Shown piece by piece: positions 36,022 to 44,555 of a stretch of 64,000 nt of DNA. The position numbers and the translations under genes were made by a program. The DNA is from Hyphomicrobiales bacterium (lineage in GTDB: Bacteria; Pseudomonadota; Alphaproteobacteria; Rhizobiales; Beijerinckiaceae): contig JAIXUP010000009.1 of assembly GCA_027483505.1 (NCBI GenBank), positions 231,728 through 295,727 on the forward strand. Reading direction: 5' to 3'. Positions within the stretch are counted from its first letter, which is position 1. Every line of letters begins with the position of its first letter. A model generated the notes under the pieces. The model had not been told where the DNA came from. It did not search any database and saw only the letters and a list, made by a program, of their open reading frames with translations.

Positions 36022-36897
36022 ATGAACCTGTTCCGGACCACTTTGGCGGCTTGCGCCGCGATCATCATCGGGACCGCCGCCATCCCGGCCGCTCAGGCTG
36101 CCGGCGGCGGGACCAAGCCACCGGAGTACCCATGGTCATTCGACGGCCCGTTCGGCACATTCGACCGGGCGCAGCTCCAGCGGGGCTACAAGGTCTTCCG
36201 CGAGGTCTGTTCGGCCTGCCACGCCATGGGCCTCGTGCGCTTCCGCAACCTGTCGCAGAAGGGCGGTCCCGAGTTCACGGAAGCGCAGGTCCGCGCGCTG
36301 GCCGCCGACTTCAAGATCATGGACGGGCCGAATGAACAGGGCGAAATGTTCGAGCGGCCTGGCCGCCCATCCGATGCGTTCCCCAAGCCGTTCCCGAACG
36401 AACAGGCTGCGCGCGCGGCAAATGGCGGCGCATATCCGCCGGACATGTCCGTCTTGGCGAAGGCCCGCAACTACGAGCGGGGCTTTCCGCTGTTCCTGTT
36501 CGATATCCTGACCCAGTACCAGGAGGGTGGTCCCGACTACATCAAGGCGGTGATGACGGGCTATGAGGACCCGCCGGCGGGGACCACGCTGCAGCCGGGG
36601 CAGAACTGGAACAAGTATATGCCCGGCAACATCATCGCCATGCCGAACGTGCTCAATGATGGGCAGATCGAGTATCCCAAGGGGCCGGACGGCAAACCGT
36701 CGGCTCCCGAGACGGCCAAGCAGTATGCCGCCGACGTGACGGCGTTCCTGGTGTGGGCCGCCGAGCCCCATATGGAGCAGCGCAAGCGGATCGGCTTTCA
36801 GGTCATCGTGTTCCTGACCTTGTTTGCCGGGTTGCTCTATTTCACCAAGAAGCGCATCTGGTCGCGGCTGCCTGAGCACGCCCCCGGCACGCATTGA
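36022..36897 (+). CDS. petC: cytochrome c1 of the bc1 complex
   Basis: A 291-residue exported cytochrome c1. A signal peptide covers residues 1-27; the heme c site is CSACH (C63, C66, H67). A C-terminal membrane helix (IGFQVIVFLTLFAGLLYF) anchors it, followed by KKRIWSRLPEHAPGTH. The sixth heme ligand Met is probably the one in KYMPGNIIAMPNVL. GTG 36019 is in frame three bases before ATG 36022. A strong terminator follows 23 bases after the stop, closing the petABC operon. Confidence 0.96.
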   Translation: MNLFRTTLAACAAIIIGTAAIPAAQAAGGGTKPPEYPWSFDGPFGTFDRAQLQRGYKVFREVCSACHAMGLVRFRNLSQKGGPEFTEAQVRALAADFKIMDGPNEQGEMFERPGRPSDAFPKPFPNEQAARAANGGAYPPDMSVLAKARNYERGFPLFLFDILTQYQEGGPDYIKAVMTGYEDPPAGTTLQPGQNWNKYMPGNIIAMPNVLNDGQIEYPKGPDGKPSAPETAKQYAADVTAFLVWAAEPHMEQRKRIGFQVIVFLTLFAGLLYFTKKRIWSRLPEHAPGTH

Positions 36898-36919
36898 CGG
36901 ACTGACCGCCTTGCCAAGC

Positions 36920-36944
36920 AAAAGGCCCCTCACGGGGCCTTTTT
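36920..36944. terminator. terminator of petABC, bidirectional
   Basis: AAAAGGCCCC and GGGGCCTTTT arms with a four-base loop, followed by a further T. The A-tract on one side makes it work in both directions, so it also ends the small convergent gene at 36976-37194. Confidence 0.9.
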
Positions 36945-36975
36945 CATGTCCGTAGCGGCGGGAACGATCCGGGCC

Positions 36976-37194
36976 TCAGTAGTACCAGCCGCCGTGCATG
37001 CCCCAGAAGCCGATGCGGAAGATGCCGCGCAGCACAGCGCCGATAACACCCACAGTGAGCATCAGGATCAGGATTGCTGGAATCGCCGCCAGACCTGCCT
37101 TGACGAAGAACAGTACAAGCTGTCCGAAGGAGACGTCGAGGCTCGACAGGCTGACGCGCGTGACGCCGTTCTGCTGGATCGGTGTGTCGGACAT
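36976..37194 (-). CDS. 72-residue small membrane protein
   Basis: One transmembrane helix of about 25 residues (VLFFVKAGLAAIPAILILMLTVGVIGAVL) lies at positions 24-52, with a hydrophilic N-terminus MSDTPIQQNGVTRVSLSS and a short tail ending FWGMHGGWYY. AGGAG is placed about 10 bases before ATG 37194, and the bidirectional terminator lies downstream, so expression is believable. No known family. The last residues MHGGWYY are unusual. An extended frame starting at 37305 adds a basic, implausible leader. Confidence 0.7.
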   Translation of the reverse strand: MSDTPIQQNGVTRVSLSSLDVSFGQLVLFFVKAGLAAIPAILILMLTVGVIGAVLRGIFRIGFWGMHGGWYY

Positions 37195-37386
37195 GGCTCT
37201 GGTGCTCCTGCGGGCTTTGCGGCGATCTGCGGTGTGTGCCCGCCTTCGCTGCGGCTGACACGGCTTCGCGACCTGTGTTAGGTCTTTGTAAGGCCGCATG
37301 GCCAACCTGCGGGTGGACGGCAGATGACAAATTGGTCATGTGCCTGGCCTGCGGCCCCCGACAATGAAGCCAGGACTGCCATCCCC

Positions 37387-37914
37387 ATGACCCTCGCCGA
37401 TGCGATCAGGACAATTCCGGACTATCCGAAGAAGGGCATCCTGTTTCGGGACATCACCACCTTGCTGGGCGATGCGCGGGCCTTTCGCCGGGCAGTCGAT
37501 GAACTGGTCCATCCGTTTGCGGGGGCCAAGATCGACAAGGTGGCCGGGATCGAGGCGCGCGGCTTCATTCTCGGGGGCGCGATCGCGCATCAACTGTCCG
37601 CTGGCTTCGTGCCGATCCGCAAGAAGGGCAAGCTGCCCCATGCCACCATCCGGGTCGCCTATTCGCTCGAATACGGCGTCGACGAGATGGAGATCCACAC
37701 CGATGGGGTCCTGCGCGGGGAACGTGTCATCCTCGTCGACGACCTGATCGCCACGGGCGGCACGGCGGAGGGCGCCGTCAAGCTGCTCAGCAACCTCGTC
37801 GCCGAGGTGGTCGCGGCCTGCTTCGTGATCGACCTGCCGGAGCTGGGCGGAGCCGACAAGATCCGCAAGCTCGGCGTGCCGGTCAGGACGCTGGTCGAGT
37901 TCGCGGGGCATTGA
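37387..37914 (+). CDS. apt: adenine phosphoribosyltransferase
   Basis: A 175-residue type I phosphoribosyltransferase that turns adenine and PRPP into AMP. The PRPP motif is [14 protein letters not shown], and the segment FIFGGA-like [12 protein letters not shown] and [10 protein letters not shown] are typical of Apt. ATG 37387 is chosen for the family N-terminus [17 protein letters not shown]. The class II aldolase gene follows after a single base, so the two are one operon. Adenine is released in methylthioadenosine salvage, which fits a dihydroxyacetone-phosphate shunt type role for the pair. Confidence 0.95.
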   Translation: MTLADAIRTIPDYPKKGILFRDITTLLGDARAFRRAVDELVHPFAGAKIDKVAGIEARGFILGGAIAHQLSAGFVPIRKKGKLPHATIRVAYSLEYGVDEMEIHTDGVLRGERVILVDDLIATGGTAEGAVKLLSNLVAEVVAACFVIDLPELGGADKIRKLGVPVRTLVEFAGH

Positions 37915-37915
37915 G

Positions 37916-38572
37916 ATGAACGCATCGGCTGCCGGCGAGCGCGCCATGCGCGAGGAGATCATCGCGGTCGCACAGGCGATGGACCGCGCCGGCTTTGCGC
38001 CGTCCAAGTCCGGCAATGTCTCGGTCCGGTTGCCGGACGGTTTCCTGATCACGCCGTCGGGCCTGCCCTATGCACGGACCACGCCAGATGATCTCGTGCA
38101 TCTCGGCTTCGGCGGCGACGCGCTCTCCGGCGGCAAGCCTTCGTCGGAATGGCGCTTTCACGCTGCGATCTACGCCGCGCGCCCGGACGCCAAGGCGCTT
38201 GTCCACACCCATTCGCCGCGTGCGACGGCGCTGTCCGCAACCCGGCGCGACATCCCGGCCTTCCATTACATGATCGCGCTGGCGGGAGGCTCAACCATCC
38301 CCTGCGCGGCCTACGCCACGTTCGGGACGCAGGAACTGGCCTTGAACGCTGTCACGGCGCTGAACGGGCGCAAGGCCATCTTGCTCGCAAACCACGGCGT
38401 CATCGCCATCGGCGGGTCGCTGGCGGGCGCCTGGACTTTGGCGCAGGAGGTCGAGAACCTCGCCGGCCAGTACCTCGACATCCTGGCCAGCGGGCTTGAT
38501 CCGGTGATCCTCGACGAGGCGGAAATGGCGCGCGTGATCGATGGTTTCAGCGGCTACGGCAAGGTGATGTAG
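37916..38572 (+). CDS. class II aldolase/adducin family protein
   Basis: A 218-residue class II aldolase-type enzyme. The zinc-binding histidines lie in VHTHSPRATAL and LLANHGVIAIGGSL, and the N-terminal GNVSVRLPDGFLITPSG holds the phosphate-binding region. Substrate may be methylthioribulose-1-phosphate, 5-deoxyribulose-1-phosphate or fuculose-1-phosphate; the sequence alone does not decide. Being cotranscribed with apt favours methylthioadenosine or 5'-deoxyadenosine salvage. The phosphorylase and isomerase genes (mtnP, mtnA) of that route are not in the window. No ribosome-binding site is needed if coupled. Confidence 0.85.
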   Translation: MNASAAGERAMREEIIAVAQAMDRAGFAPSKSGNVSVRLPDGFLITPSGLPYARTTPDDLVHLGFGGDALSGGKPSSEWRFHAAIYAARPDAKALVHTHSPRATALSATRRDIPAFHYMIALAGGSTIPCAAYATFGTQELALNAVTALNGRKAILLANHGVIAIGGSLAGAWTLAQEVENLAGQYLDILASGLDPVILDEAEMARVIDGFSGYGKVM

Positions 38573-38590
38573 GCCCTCTACGCGCCGGTC

Positions 38591-40039
38591 CTAGACCGGC
38601 AGGCGCATCATGGCGCGCAGGCCGCCGATCGGACTGTCGAGCAGGGCGATGTCGCCGCCATGGCTGCGGGCGATGTCGCGCGAAATCGACAGGCCAAGGC
38701 CGGAGCCGCCCTCGTCAACGTTGCGGGCCTCATCAAGGCGGACGAAGGGCTTGAACACTTCCTCGCGGTTCTGGGCCGGAATGCCCGGCCCGTCATCGTC
38801 CACCGTCACGATCAGGTAGCGGGCGTCATGCGTCGCGGTGATGGCGATGCGGTCGCCATGCCGGGCCGCATTGGACACGAGGTTGGTCAGCACGCGGCGG
38901 ATCGCGTCCGGCCTGACCACGACGACGGGATCGCCGATCACGGTCAGCTCGGTCTGATGACCCTGGCGCTCTGCATCGAGCTTGAGCTCCTCGAGAAGCG
39001 CCCGGATGTCGGTGGCCAGCGGCAACTCGCCGGCCTCGCCGCGCACGAAGGCGAGGTAGGCCTCGAGCATCCGCGTCATTTCGTCGACGTCCTTCTCGAT
39101 CGCCTCGATCTCGGGCGTGCGGTCGAGCAGGGCGAGGGAGAGCTTGAAGCGGGTCAGGATCGTGCGCAGGTCGTGGCTGACGCCGTTGAGCATGGTGGTG
39201 CGCTCGCTCAGCGTGCGCTCGACCCGGCGCTTCATCTCCAGGAAGGCGTGGCCCGCCTGCCGCACCTCGGTGGCGCCGCTGGGGCGGAACTCGACATCAC
39301 GGCCCTTGCCGAAGCTCTCCGCCGCATCCGCCAGTGCCAGAATCGGCCTGATCTGGTTGCGCAGGAACAGGATCGCCACGGTGAGCAGCACCAGCGAGGT
39401 GCCGAGCATCCAGGCGAGGAAGATGTGGCTGTTGGAGGCATAGGCAGCGCTGCGCCGCGCCACCACGCGCAGCACGTCATTGTCGAGCTGGACGCGGATT
39501 TCGACGAAATCCGACTGGCCGACGGTGTCGAGCCAGAACGGCTCCTTGATCTGCAGTTCAAGCTGCCGGCTGAGCGCCTGGTCGAGCAGCGAGAAGAAGG
39601 GGCGGGGCCCGGGCGGCGGCAGGCGCGCATTGCGCAGGAAGTCGATGTCGAGATTGAGCCGCTCCTGGGCGATGCGCTGGAGGGTCTCGCTGCCGCGATC
39701 CTGCGGAAAGCTGCGGTAGACATCGATGATCGCGGAAATGTCGGCTGTCACCGCCGCCGAAAGCCGGCGCGTGACCAGCTGCCAGTGGCGTTCCATGAAG
39801 ACATAGGCCACGACCGACTGCAGCAGCACGACCGGCGCGATCACGATCACCAGCGAGCGCCCATACAGGCTGCGCGGCAAAAAGCGGCTGAGCCAGCGCA
39901 TCGGACCGTGCGTCGTGCGCAAGGCTCGCCGGCTGGCCCGCGATGAGGCGTCGAAGGCGCCCGTGAGCCGGCCGAAAGCCTGCGCCGCGGCGCGGGAGAC
40001 GAGGGCGATGGTTCCGGCCACCTTTCCGCCCGTCGCCAT
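38591..40039 (-). CDS. sensor histidine kinase of the PetR operon
   Basis: A 482-residue EnvZ-like kinase. Two membrane helices (about 58-78 and 204-228) frame a periplasmic sensor of about 125 residues. A HAMP region follows, then the phospho-acceptor His in GVSHDLRTILTRFKL, the N box NLVSNAARHGD, and ATP motifs DDGPGIP and GSGLGLSIS. It follows the response regulator by 3 bases, so the two signal together. In relatives such kinases respond to envelope or osmotic cues; the signal is unknown here. Start is ATG 40039. Confidence 0.95.
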   Translation of the reverse strand: MATGGKVAGTIALVSRAAAQAFGRLTGAFDASSRASRRALRTTHGPMRWLSRFLPRSLYGRSLVIVIAPVVLLQSVVAYVFMERHWQLVTRRLSAAVTADISAIIDVYRSFPQDRGSETLQRIAQERLNLDIDFLRNARLPPPGPRPFFSLLDQALSRQLELQIKEPFWLDTVGQSDFVEIRVQLDNDVLRVVARRSAAYASNSHIFLAWMLGTSLVLLTVAILFLRNQIRPILALADAAESFGKGRDVEFRPSGATEVRQAGHAFLEMKRRVERTLSERTTMLNGVSHDLRTILTRFKLSLALLDRTPEIEAIEKDVDEMTRMLEAYLAFVRGEAGELPLATDIRALLEELKLDAERQGHQTELTVIGDPVVVVRPDAIRRVLTNLVSNAARHGDRIAITATHDARYLIVTVDDDGPGIPAQNREEVFKPFVRLDEARNVDEGGSGLGLSISRDIARSHGGDIALLDSPIGGLRAMMRLPV

Positions 40040-40042
40040 AGC

Positions 40043-40774
40043 TCAGGTCCTGTCGATGACGAGGCGGTAGCCGACGCTGCGGACCGTCTGCAGAAGAAGC
40101 GGGTCGGCGGGGTCGCGCTCGATCTTGCGGCGCAGCCGGTTGATCTGCACATCAACCGTACGCTCATTGGCCGGCCCTTCCTCGCCGCCGCTCAGTTCAT
40201 CGCGCGACACCGGCTCGCCCTGCCGCGCCGCCAGGATCGACAGGATGTCACGCTCGCGCTCGGTCAGGCGGATGGTCTCGTCACCCTTGCGCAGTTCGCC
40301 CCGGTCAAGCCAGTAGATGAAGCTGCCGAACTTGACGAATTCGGGGCGCGCCGCTGCCTCGTTCGCCGTGGCCGAGCGCTGGTTGCGCTTGAGCACATTG
40401 GTCAGCCGCAGCACCAGTTCGCGCGGCTCGAACGGCTTGGTCAGGTAGTCGTCGACGCCGAGTTCAAGGCCGGTGATCCGGTCCTGGCTGTTGGCGCGGG
40501 CGGTCAGCATCAGGATCGGCACGCCTGAACTCTGGCGCAGCCGCCGGGCGAAGTCGAAGCCGCTTTCGCCGGGCATCATGACATCGAGCACGAGCGCGTC
40601 GAAGGTCAGATGCTGCAGATGCCCGTCCGCGACGGCGGCGTTGGCGGCCGCCGTCACGCGAAAGCCGTTGTCCGTCAGGAAACGCGCCAGCAATTCGCGC
40701 AGGCGCCGGTCATCGTCGATGACGAGGATGTGCGGGGCCTCATCGGCCAGCGGTTCGCGCGGTGTCCGGGCCAT
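40043..40774 (-). CDS. petR: OmpR-family response regulator PetR
   Basis: A 243-residue regulator with a receiver domain (VIDDDRRLRELLA, phospho-Asp in LVLDVMMPG, KPFEPREL) and a C-terminal winged-helix domain (ERDILSILAARQGEPVSRDEL, VDVQINRLRRKIE). Its ATGA overlaps the MarR gene, and the kinase follows, forming a three-gene operon. In Rhodobacter capsulatus petP-petR precede petABC; here the MarR/OmpR pair lies 4 kb from petABC. I name it PetR on gene order and family. Confidence 0.9.
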   Translation of the reverse strand: MARTPREPLADEAPHILVIDDDRRLRELLARFLTDNGFRVTAAANAAVADGHLQHLTFDALVLDVMMPGESGFDFARRLRQSSGVPILMLTARANSQDRITGLELGVDDYLTKPFEPRELVLRLTNVLKRNQRSATANEAAARPEFVKFGSFIYWLDRGELRKGDETIRLTERERDILSILAARQGEPVSRDELSGGEEGPANERTVDVQINRLRRKIERDPADPLLLQTVRSVGYRLVIDRT

Positions 40775-41313
40775 CAGCCGACCGGCTCCTTCCGGATCCG
40801 GGACAGCACGCGCTTGCGCTCGTCGGCATCGATGATGGCGGAGAGGTAGGCCTCGACCGCGCCTTGCCCGCCAGCCGGCAAGGCGGCCAGGGCGGCGCGG
40901 ATCCGCTCGCCTTGCAAGGCGGCCAGCCTTGCGGCGAGGGCATGGCCCATCGGCGTCGTGTGCAGATGCCGCTGCCGGCGGTCCAGCGTGCCGGTCGCGA
41001 CATCGATGAAGGATTTCTCGACCAGTTCTTTCAGGACCCGGTTCAGGCTCTGCTTGGTGATTTTGAGGATGTCGAGCAGCTCGGCGATCGTCAGGCCGGG
41101 ATTTCGGTCGACAAAGTGCAGCACCCGATGGTGCGCGCGCCCGAAATCGAGTTCGGACAACAGTCTGTCGGGGTCGCTGACAAAATCGCGGTAGGCGAAG
41201 AAGAACAGCTCGATCAGTTCGTAGGGAACCGGGGCGGAGGCTTGTTTGGATGGCGCCGCCACGCTTTCACGTCTGCCGGCCAGCGCCGATCGGGCGGAAC
41301 CCGGGTCTGTCAT
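40774..41313 (-). CDS. petP: MarR-family regulator PetP
   Basis: A 179-residue MarR-type winged-helix protein. The recognition helix region reads LTIAELLDILKITKQSLNRVLKELVEKSFI, then a wing RRQRHLHTTPMGHALA. It is the first gene of the petP-petR-kinase operon. GGGAGG lies 5 bases before ATG 41313. A perfect ATATGTCA-N7-TGACATAT dyad sits immediately upstream, the usual position for an autorepressing MarR operator. Its ligand and targets beyond this operon are not known. Confidence 0.9.
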   Translation of the reverse strand: MTDPGSARSALAGRRESVAAPSKQASAPVPYELIELFFFAYRDFVSDPDRLLSELDFGRAHHRVLHFVDRNPGLTIAELLDILKITKQSLNRVLKELVEKSFIDVATGTLDRRQRHLHTTPMGHALAARLAALQGERIRAALAALPAGGQGAVEAYLSAIIDADERKRVLSRIRKEPVG

Positions 41314-41326
41314 GGAGGCCTCCCAT

Positions 41327-41349
41327 ATATGTCAGCCTTATTGACATAT
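41327..41349. promoter_or_regulatory. MarR-type operator dyad upstream of petP
   Basis: ATATGTCA (41327-41334) and TGACATAT (41342-41349) are perfect 8-bp arms separated by 7 bases, centred 25 bases before the petP start. A MarR dimer typically covers such a site. The ilvE gene starts 187 bp away on the other strand; the plus-strand TTGACA within the right arm could also be a -35 element. Confidence 0.75.
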
Positions 41350-41536
41350 CTCAGTTGGTTCGTTACCCGTCAAGCCAGCAATGAGACATGAAATGTCCGA
41401 ACAGGGCTTGTTCGGCGCTCAGGATCATGAATCAGAGCCCTGCGACGACACAGGACCGGCTTCCGGACCCGTGTGCAAGGCCCAATAATAACAATGCCGC
41501 ATCCAGCACGCGGCGACAACCGGGAGGCAGCAGCAC

Positions 41537-42424
41537 ATGGCGATCATTCCTTTCGACGATCGTGACGGCGTCATCTGGATGGATGGCAAGATCATCCCGT
41601 GGCGCGACGCCAAGGTGCATGTGCTCACCCATGGCCTGCATTACGGCTCCTGCGTGTTCGAAGGCGAGCGGGCCTATGGCGGGGTCATCTTCAAGTCGAC
41701 CGAGCATTCGATCCGCTTTCGCAAATCGGCCGAGCTGATGGATTTCGAGATCCCGTATTCGGTCGAGGAACTCAACGCGGCCAAGGACGAGGTGGTGCGG
41801 CTGTCCGGCGGCGGCGACCAGTATGTCCGGCCTGTCGCCTGGCGCGGCTCGGAAATGATGGCGGTCGCGGCGCAGCACAGCAAGATCCATGTGGCGATCG
41901 CGACCTGGGTCTGGCCGTCGATGTTCGACATCGAGACCAAGATGAAGGGCATCCGCCTCGACATCGCCGACTATCGCCGCCCCGATCCGCAGTGCGCTCC
42001 GGTGCATGCCAAGGCCGCCGGCCTGTACATGATCTGCACCATCTCCAAGCACAAGGCCGAGAAGAAGGGCTATGCCGACGCGATGATGCTCGACTGGCAG
42101 GGCCGCGTGGCCGAATGCACCGGCGCCAACATCTTCTTCATCAAGGATGGCGCGATCCACACCCCGATCGCGGACTGCTTCCTCAACGGCCTCACCCGCC
42201 AGACGGTGATCGCCATCGCCCGGCAGCAGGGCATGGAGGTGATCGAGCGCCGGATCATGCCGGAGGAACTGGCGAGCTTCAACGAGTGCTTCATCGTCGG
42301 CTCGGCGGCCGAGGTCACGCCGGTGTCCGAGGTCGGACCCTACAAGTTTACGCCCGGCAACATGAGCCGCGCGCTCGTCGAAGCCTATTCGGATGCCGTG
42401 AAGCCGAAGAGCAAGGCCGCCTGA
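41537..42424 (+). CDS. ilvE: branched-chain amino acid aminotransferase
   Basis: A 295-residue class IV PLP aminotransferase making valine, leucine and isoleucine from their keto acids. Typical features are WMDGKIIPWRDAKVHVLTHGLHYG at the N-terminus, the PLP Lys in APVHAKAAGLYM, ECTGANIFFIKDG and GSAAEVTPVSEVG. GGGAGG lies 9 bases before ATG 41537. The 222-bp region upstream contains a weak CGAACA-N5-TGTTCG hairpin and no Ile/Val/Leu-rich leader peptide. Confidence 0.95.
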   Translation: MAIIPFDDRDGVIWMDGKIIPWRDAKVHVLTHGLHYGSCVFEGERAYGGVIFKSTEHSIRFRKSAELMDFEIPYSVEELNAAKDEVVRLSGGGDQYVRPVAWRGSEMMAVAAQHSKIHVAIATWVWPSMFDIETKMKGIRLDIADYRRPDPQCAPVHAKAAGLYMICTISKHKAEKKGYADAMMLDWQGRVAECTGANIFFIKDGAIHTPIADCFLNGLTRQTVIAIARQQGMEVIERRIMPEELASFNECFIVGSAAEVTPVSEVGPYKFTPGNMSRALVEAYSDAVKPKSKAA

Positions 42425-42510
42425 GGGGCATGGTTCAAATCTGCTCCGGGGCTGCGGCCTGATCAGGCTACTTCGCCCCGGAACCGCGCGTTTTGACCCG
42501 CGATCTGCTA

Positions 42511-42538
42511 GGTTCTCCTGCTGAGGTGCAGGAGAACC
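42511..42538 (+). promoter_or_regulatory. perfect hairpin enclosing the ribosome-binding site of the DUF1003 gene
   Basis: GGTTCTCCTGC (42511-42521) and GCAGGAGAACC (42528-42538) form a perfect 11-bp stem with loop TGAGGT. The AGGAG ribosome-binding site (42530-42534) is wholly in the 3' arm, and ATG 42541 follows two bases after the stem. In mRNA this would block initiation unless melted, as in an RNA thermometer or other switch. Confidence 0.7.
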
Positions 42539-42540
42539 CC

Positions 42541-43059
42541 ATGACTGACGAACGCATTCGCGCGCTGGCGCATGAACTTCTCGAAAGCGGCGTCGACCAT
42601 CTGAGCGAGACGCAGCGCCGCGCGATCGTGCATATCGCCCAGAAGCGGCACGTGTCGCGCAATGCCAGCCAGCATTACGATGATGCGATGACCTTTGGCG
42701 AGCGCCTCTCCGACAACGTCGCCAAATGGGGCGGGTCATGGTTCTTCGTCAGCGGCTTCGGCGTCTTCCTGTTTGCATGGGCGCTGCTGAACTCATGGTT
42801 CCTGATCGGGGATGCACGCTTTGACCCCTATCCGTACATCTTCCTGAACCTCATCCTGTCGATGATCGCCGCCATCCAGGCGCCGATCATCATGATGAGC
42901 CAGAACCGGCAGGCGGCCAAGGACCGGATCGAGGCGCAACTCGACTACGAGGTGAACCTCAAGGCCGAACTCGAAATCATGGCGCTGCATGACAAGCATG
43001 ACCGGTTGCATGACCGGTTGCATGAACTGCTGCAGAAGGTCACCGAGGCTAAATCCTGA
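42541..43059 (+). CDS. DUF1003 membrane protein
   Basis: A 172-residue protein. The DUF1003 core begins SDNVAKWGGSWFFV and has two transmembrane helices, about residues 62-82 and 99-119, then QAPIIMMSQNRQAAKDRIEAQLDYEVN and a coiled tail. The tail contains a direct repeat in DNA, GACCGGTTGCAT twice (43000-43023), coding KHDRLHDRLHELL. Function is unknown; the family is often in acid or osmotic stress contexts. Its ribosome-binding site sits in a perfect hairpin. Confidence 0.88.
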   Translation: MTDERIRALAHELLESGVDHLSETQRRAIVHIAQKRHVSRNASQHYDDAMTFGERLSDNVAKWGGSWFFVSGFGVFLFAWALLNSWFLIGDARFDPYPYIFLNLILSMIAAIQAPIIMMSQNRQAAKDRIEAQLDYEVNLKAELEIMALHDKHDRLHDRLHELLQKVTEAKS

Positions 43060-43091
43060 GCATCTATTCCACGCAACCTATGTGTTCATCC

Positions 43092-43117
43092 TATAATGAC
43101 ATTCAAAAAATGTTGAA
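43092..43117 (+). promoter_or_regulatory. -10-like TATAAT and TTCAA dyad upstream of dctA
   Basis: TATAAT at 43092-43097 is followed by TTCAA-N6-TTGAA at 43102-43117, about 76 bases before dctA. No good -35 is seen and no GG/GC-type sigma-54 element is present, unlike classic rhizobial dctA. A repressor-type arrangement is possible. Confidence 0.35.
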
Positions 43118-43193
43118 CTAGACCCAGTCTGGACCCGAGACCCGCGCCCGAAGGCGACACGATCAAGCGCTCGGGCGTCGGGGAGATGGAACG

Positions 43194-44552
43194 ATGGCGA
43201 CACTCACTGCGACCGCCGCTGCGGGCGCCCGCAAGCCCTGGTACTCGGTCCTTTATGTCCAGGTACTGATCGCTGTGGCGCTTGGCATCGTGCTTGGCCA
43301 CTTTGCGCCTGACACCGGCGCGAACATGAAGCCGCTCGGCGACGCCTTCATCAAGCTTGTCAAGATGATCATCGCGCCGGTGATTTTCCTGACGGTGGTG
43401 ACCGGGATCGCCGGCATGAGCGATCTCGAGAAAGTCGGCCGCGTGGGCCTCAAGGCGCTGGCCTATTTCCTGTGCTTCTCGACGCTCGCCCTGATCGTCG
43501 GACTGGTCGTGGCGAATGTCCTGCAGCCCGGCGCCGGCATGCATATCGACCCCAAGGCGCTCGATCCCAAGGCCGTGGCCAGCTTTGCGGCCAAGGCGAA
43601 GGAGAGCTCTATCCTCGATTTCGTGCTCAACATCATTCCCACCACGGCAGTGGGGGCGTTCGCCTCCGGCGAGATCCTGCAGGTCCTGTTCTTTTCGGTG
43701 CTGTTCGGTTTCGGGCTCGCCATGATGGGAGACAAGGGCAAGCCGCTGCTCGATATCTTCAAGCAGCTCACGGCGGTGGTTTTCGGGGTCGTCCATATCC
43801 TGATGAAGGTGGCTCCGCTCGGCGCCTTCGGCGCAATGGCCTTCACCATCGGCAAATATGGCATCGGCTCGCTGAAGAACCTGTTCTTCCTCGTCGGCAG
43901 CTTCTATCTCACCTCGCTGATTTTCATCCTCGTGGTGCTGGGCCTCGTGGCGCGCGCCAACGGCTTCTCGGTGATCAAGCTGATCGCCTACATCAAGGAA
44001 GAATTGTTGCTGGTTCTCGGCACGTCGTCCTCCGAGAGCGCGTTGCCGACCCTGATCGAGAAGATGGAGCGGCTTGGCTGCTCGAAGCCGGTGGTGGGGC
44101 TCGTTGTCCCCACGGGCTATTCCTTCAACCTTGACGGCACCAACATCTACATGACGATGGCGGCGCTGTTCATCGCCCAGGCGACCGACACGCCCCTGAC
44201 GCTGAGCGAACAGATCCTGCTCCTGGCCGTCGCCATGCTGTCGTCGAAGGGCGCGGCGGGCGTCACGGGTTCGGGGTTCATCACATTGGCCGCGACCCTG
44301 TCGGTTGTGCCGTCTGTGCCTGTGGTGGGCATGGCGATCATTCTGGGCATCGACCGCTTCATGAGCGAGGCACGGGCGCTCACAAATTTCATCGGCAACG
44401 CCGTTGCCTGCGTGGTGGTGGCCAACTGGGAGGGCGAACTCGACCATGCCCAGATGAACCACGTGCTCAACGGTGAGGTGCCGGACCTCAGCATCGCCGG
44501 GGCGGAAGAGCTGCAGATGGCCCTTGCCGCCAAACAGCAGCCGGCCGAGTAG
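43194..44552 (+). CDS. dctA: C4-dicarboxylate:cation symporter
   Basis: A 452-residue member of the glutamate/dicarboxylate symporter family. Characteristic hairpin and binding motifs are [21 protein letters not shown] and [27 protein letters not shown], then [19 protein letters not shown] and [18 protein letters not shown]. About eight membrane helices plus two re-entrant loops follow the family plan. It imports succinate, fumarate and malate with cations. GGAGATGGAACG lies before ATG 43194. No dctBD two-component genes are nearby. Confidence 0.96.
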   Translation: MATLTATAAAGARKPWYSVLYVQVLIAVALGIVLGHFAPDTGANMKPLGDAFIKLVKMIIAPVIFLTVVTGIAGMSDLEKVGRVGLKALAYFLCFSTLALIVGLVVANVLQPGAGMHIDPKALDPKAVASFAAKAKESSILDFVLNIIPTTAVGAFASGEILQVLFFSVLFGFGLAMMGDKGKPLLDIFKQLTAVVFGVVHILMKVAPLGAFGAMAFTIGKYGIGSLKNLFFLVGSFYLTSLIFILVVLGLVARANGFSVIKLIAYIKEELLLVLGTSSSESALPTLIEKMERLGCSKPVVGLVVPTGYSFNLDGTNIYMTMAALFIAQATDTPLTLSEQILLLAVAMLSSKGAAGVTGSGFITLAATLSVVPSVPVVGMAIILGIDRFMSEARALTNFIGNAVACVVVANWEGELDHAQMNHVLNGEVPDLSIAGAEELQMALAAKQQPAE

Positions 44553-44555
44553 GTC

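Noticed and set aside
41388..41536. possible leader peptide before ilvE
   Set aside because: The frame is not rich in Ile, Leu or Val, has no ribosome-binding site and runs into ilvE out of frame; no terminator/antiterminator pair was seen.
43060..43193. sigma-54 promoter for dctA
   Set aside because: No GG-N10-GC element of the -24/-12 type was found, unlike rhizobial dctA, and no dctBD genes are present.
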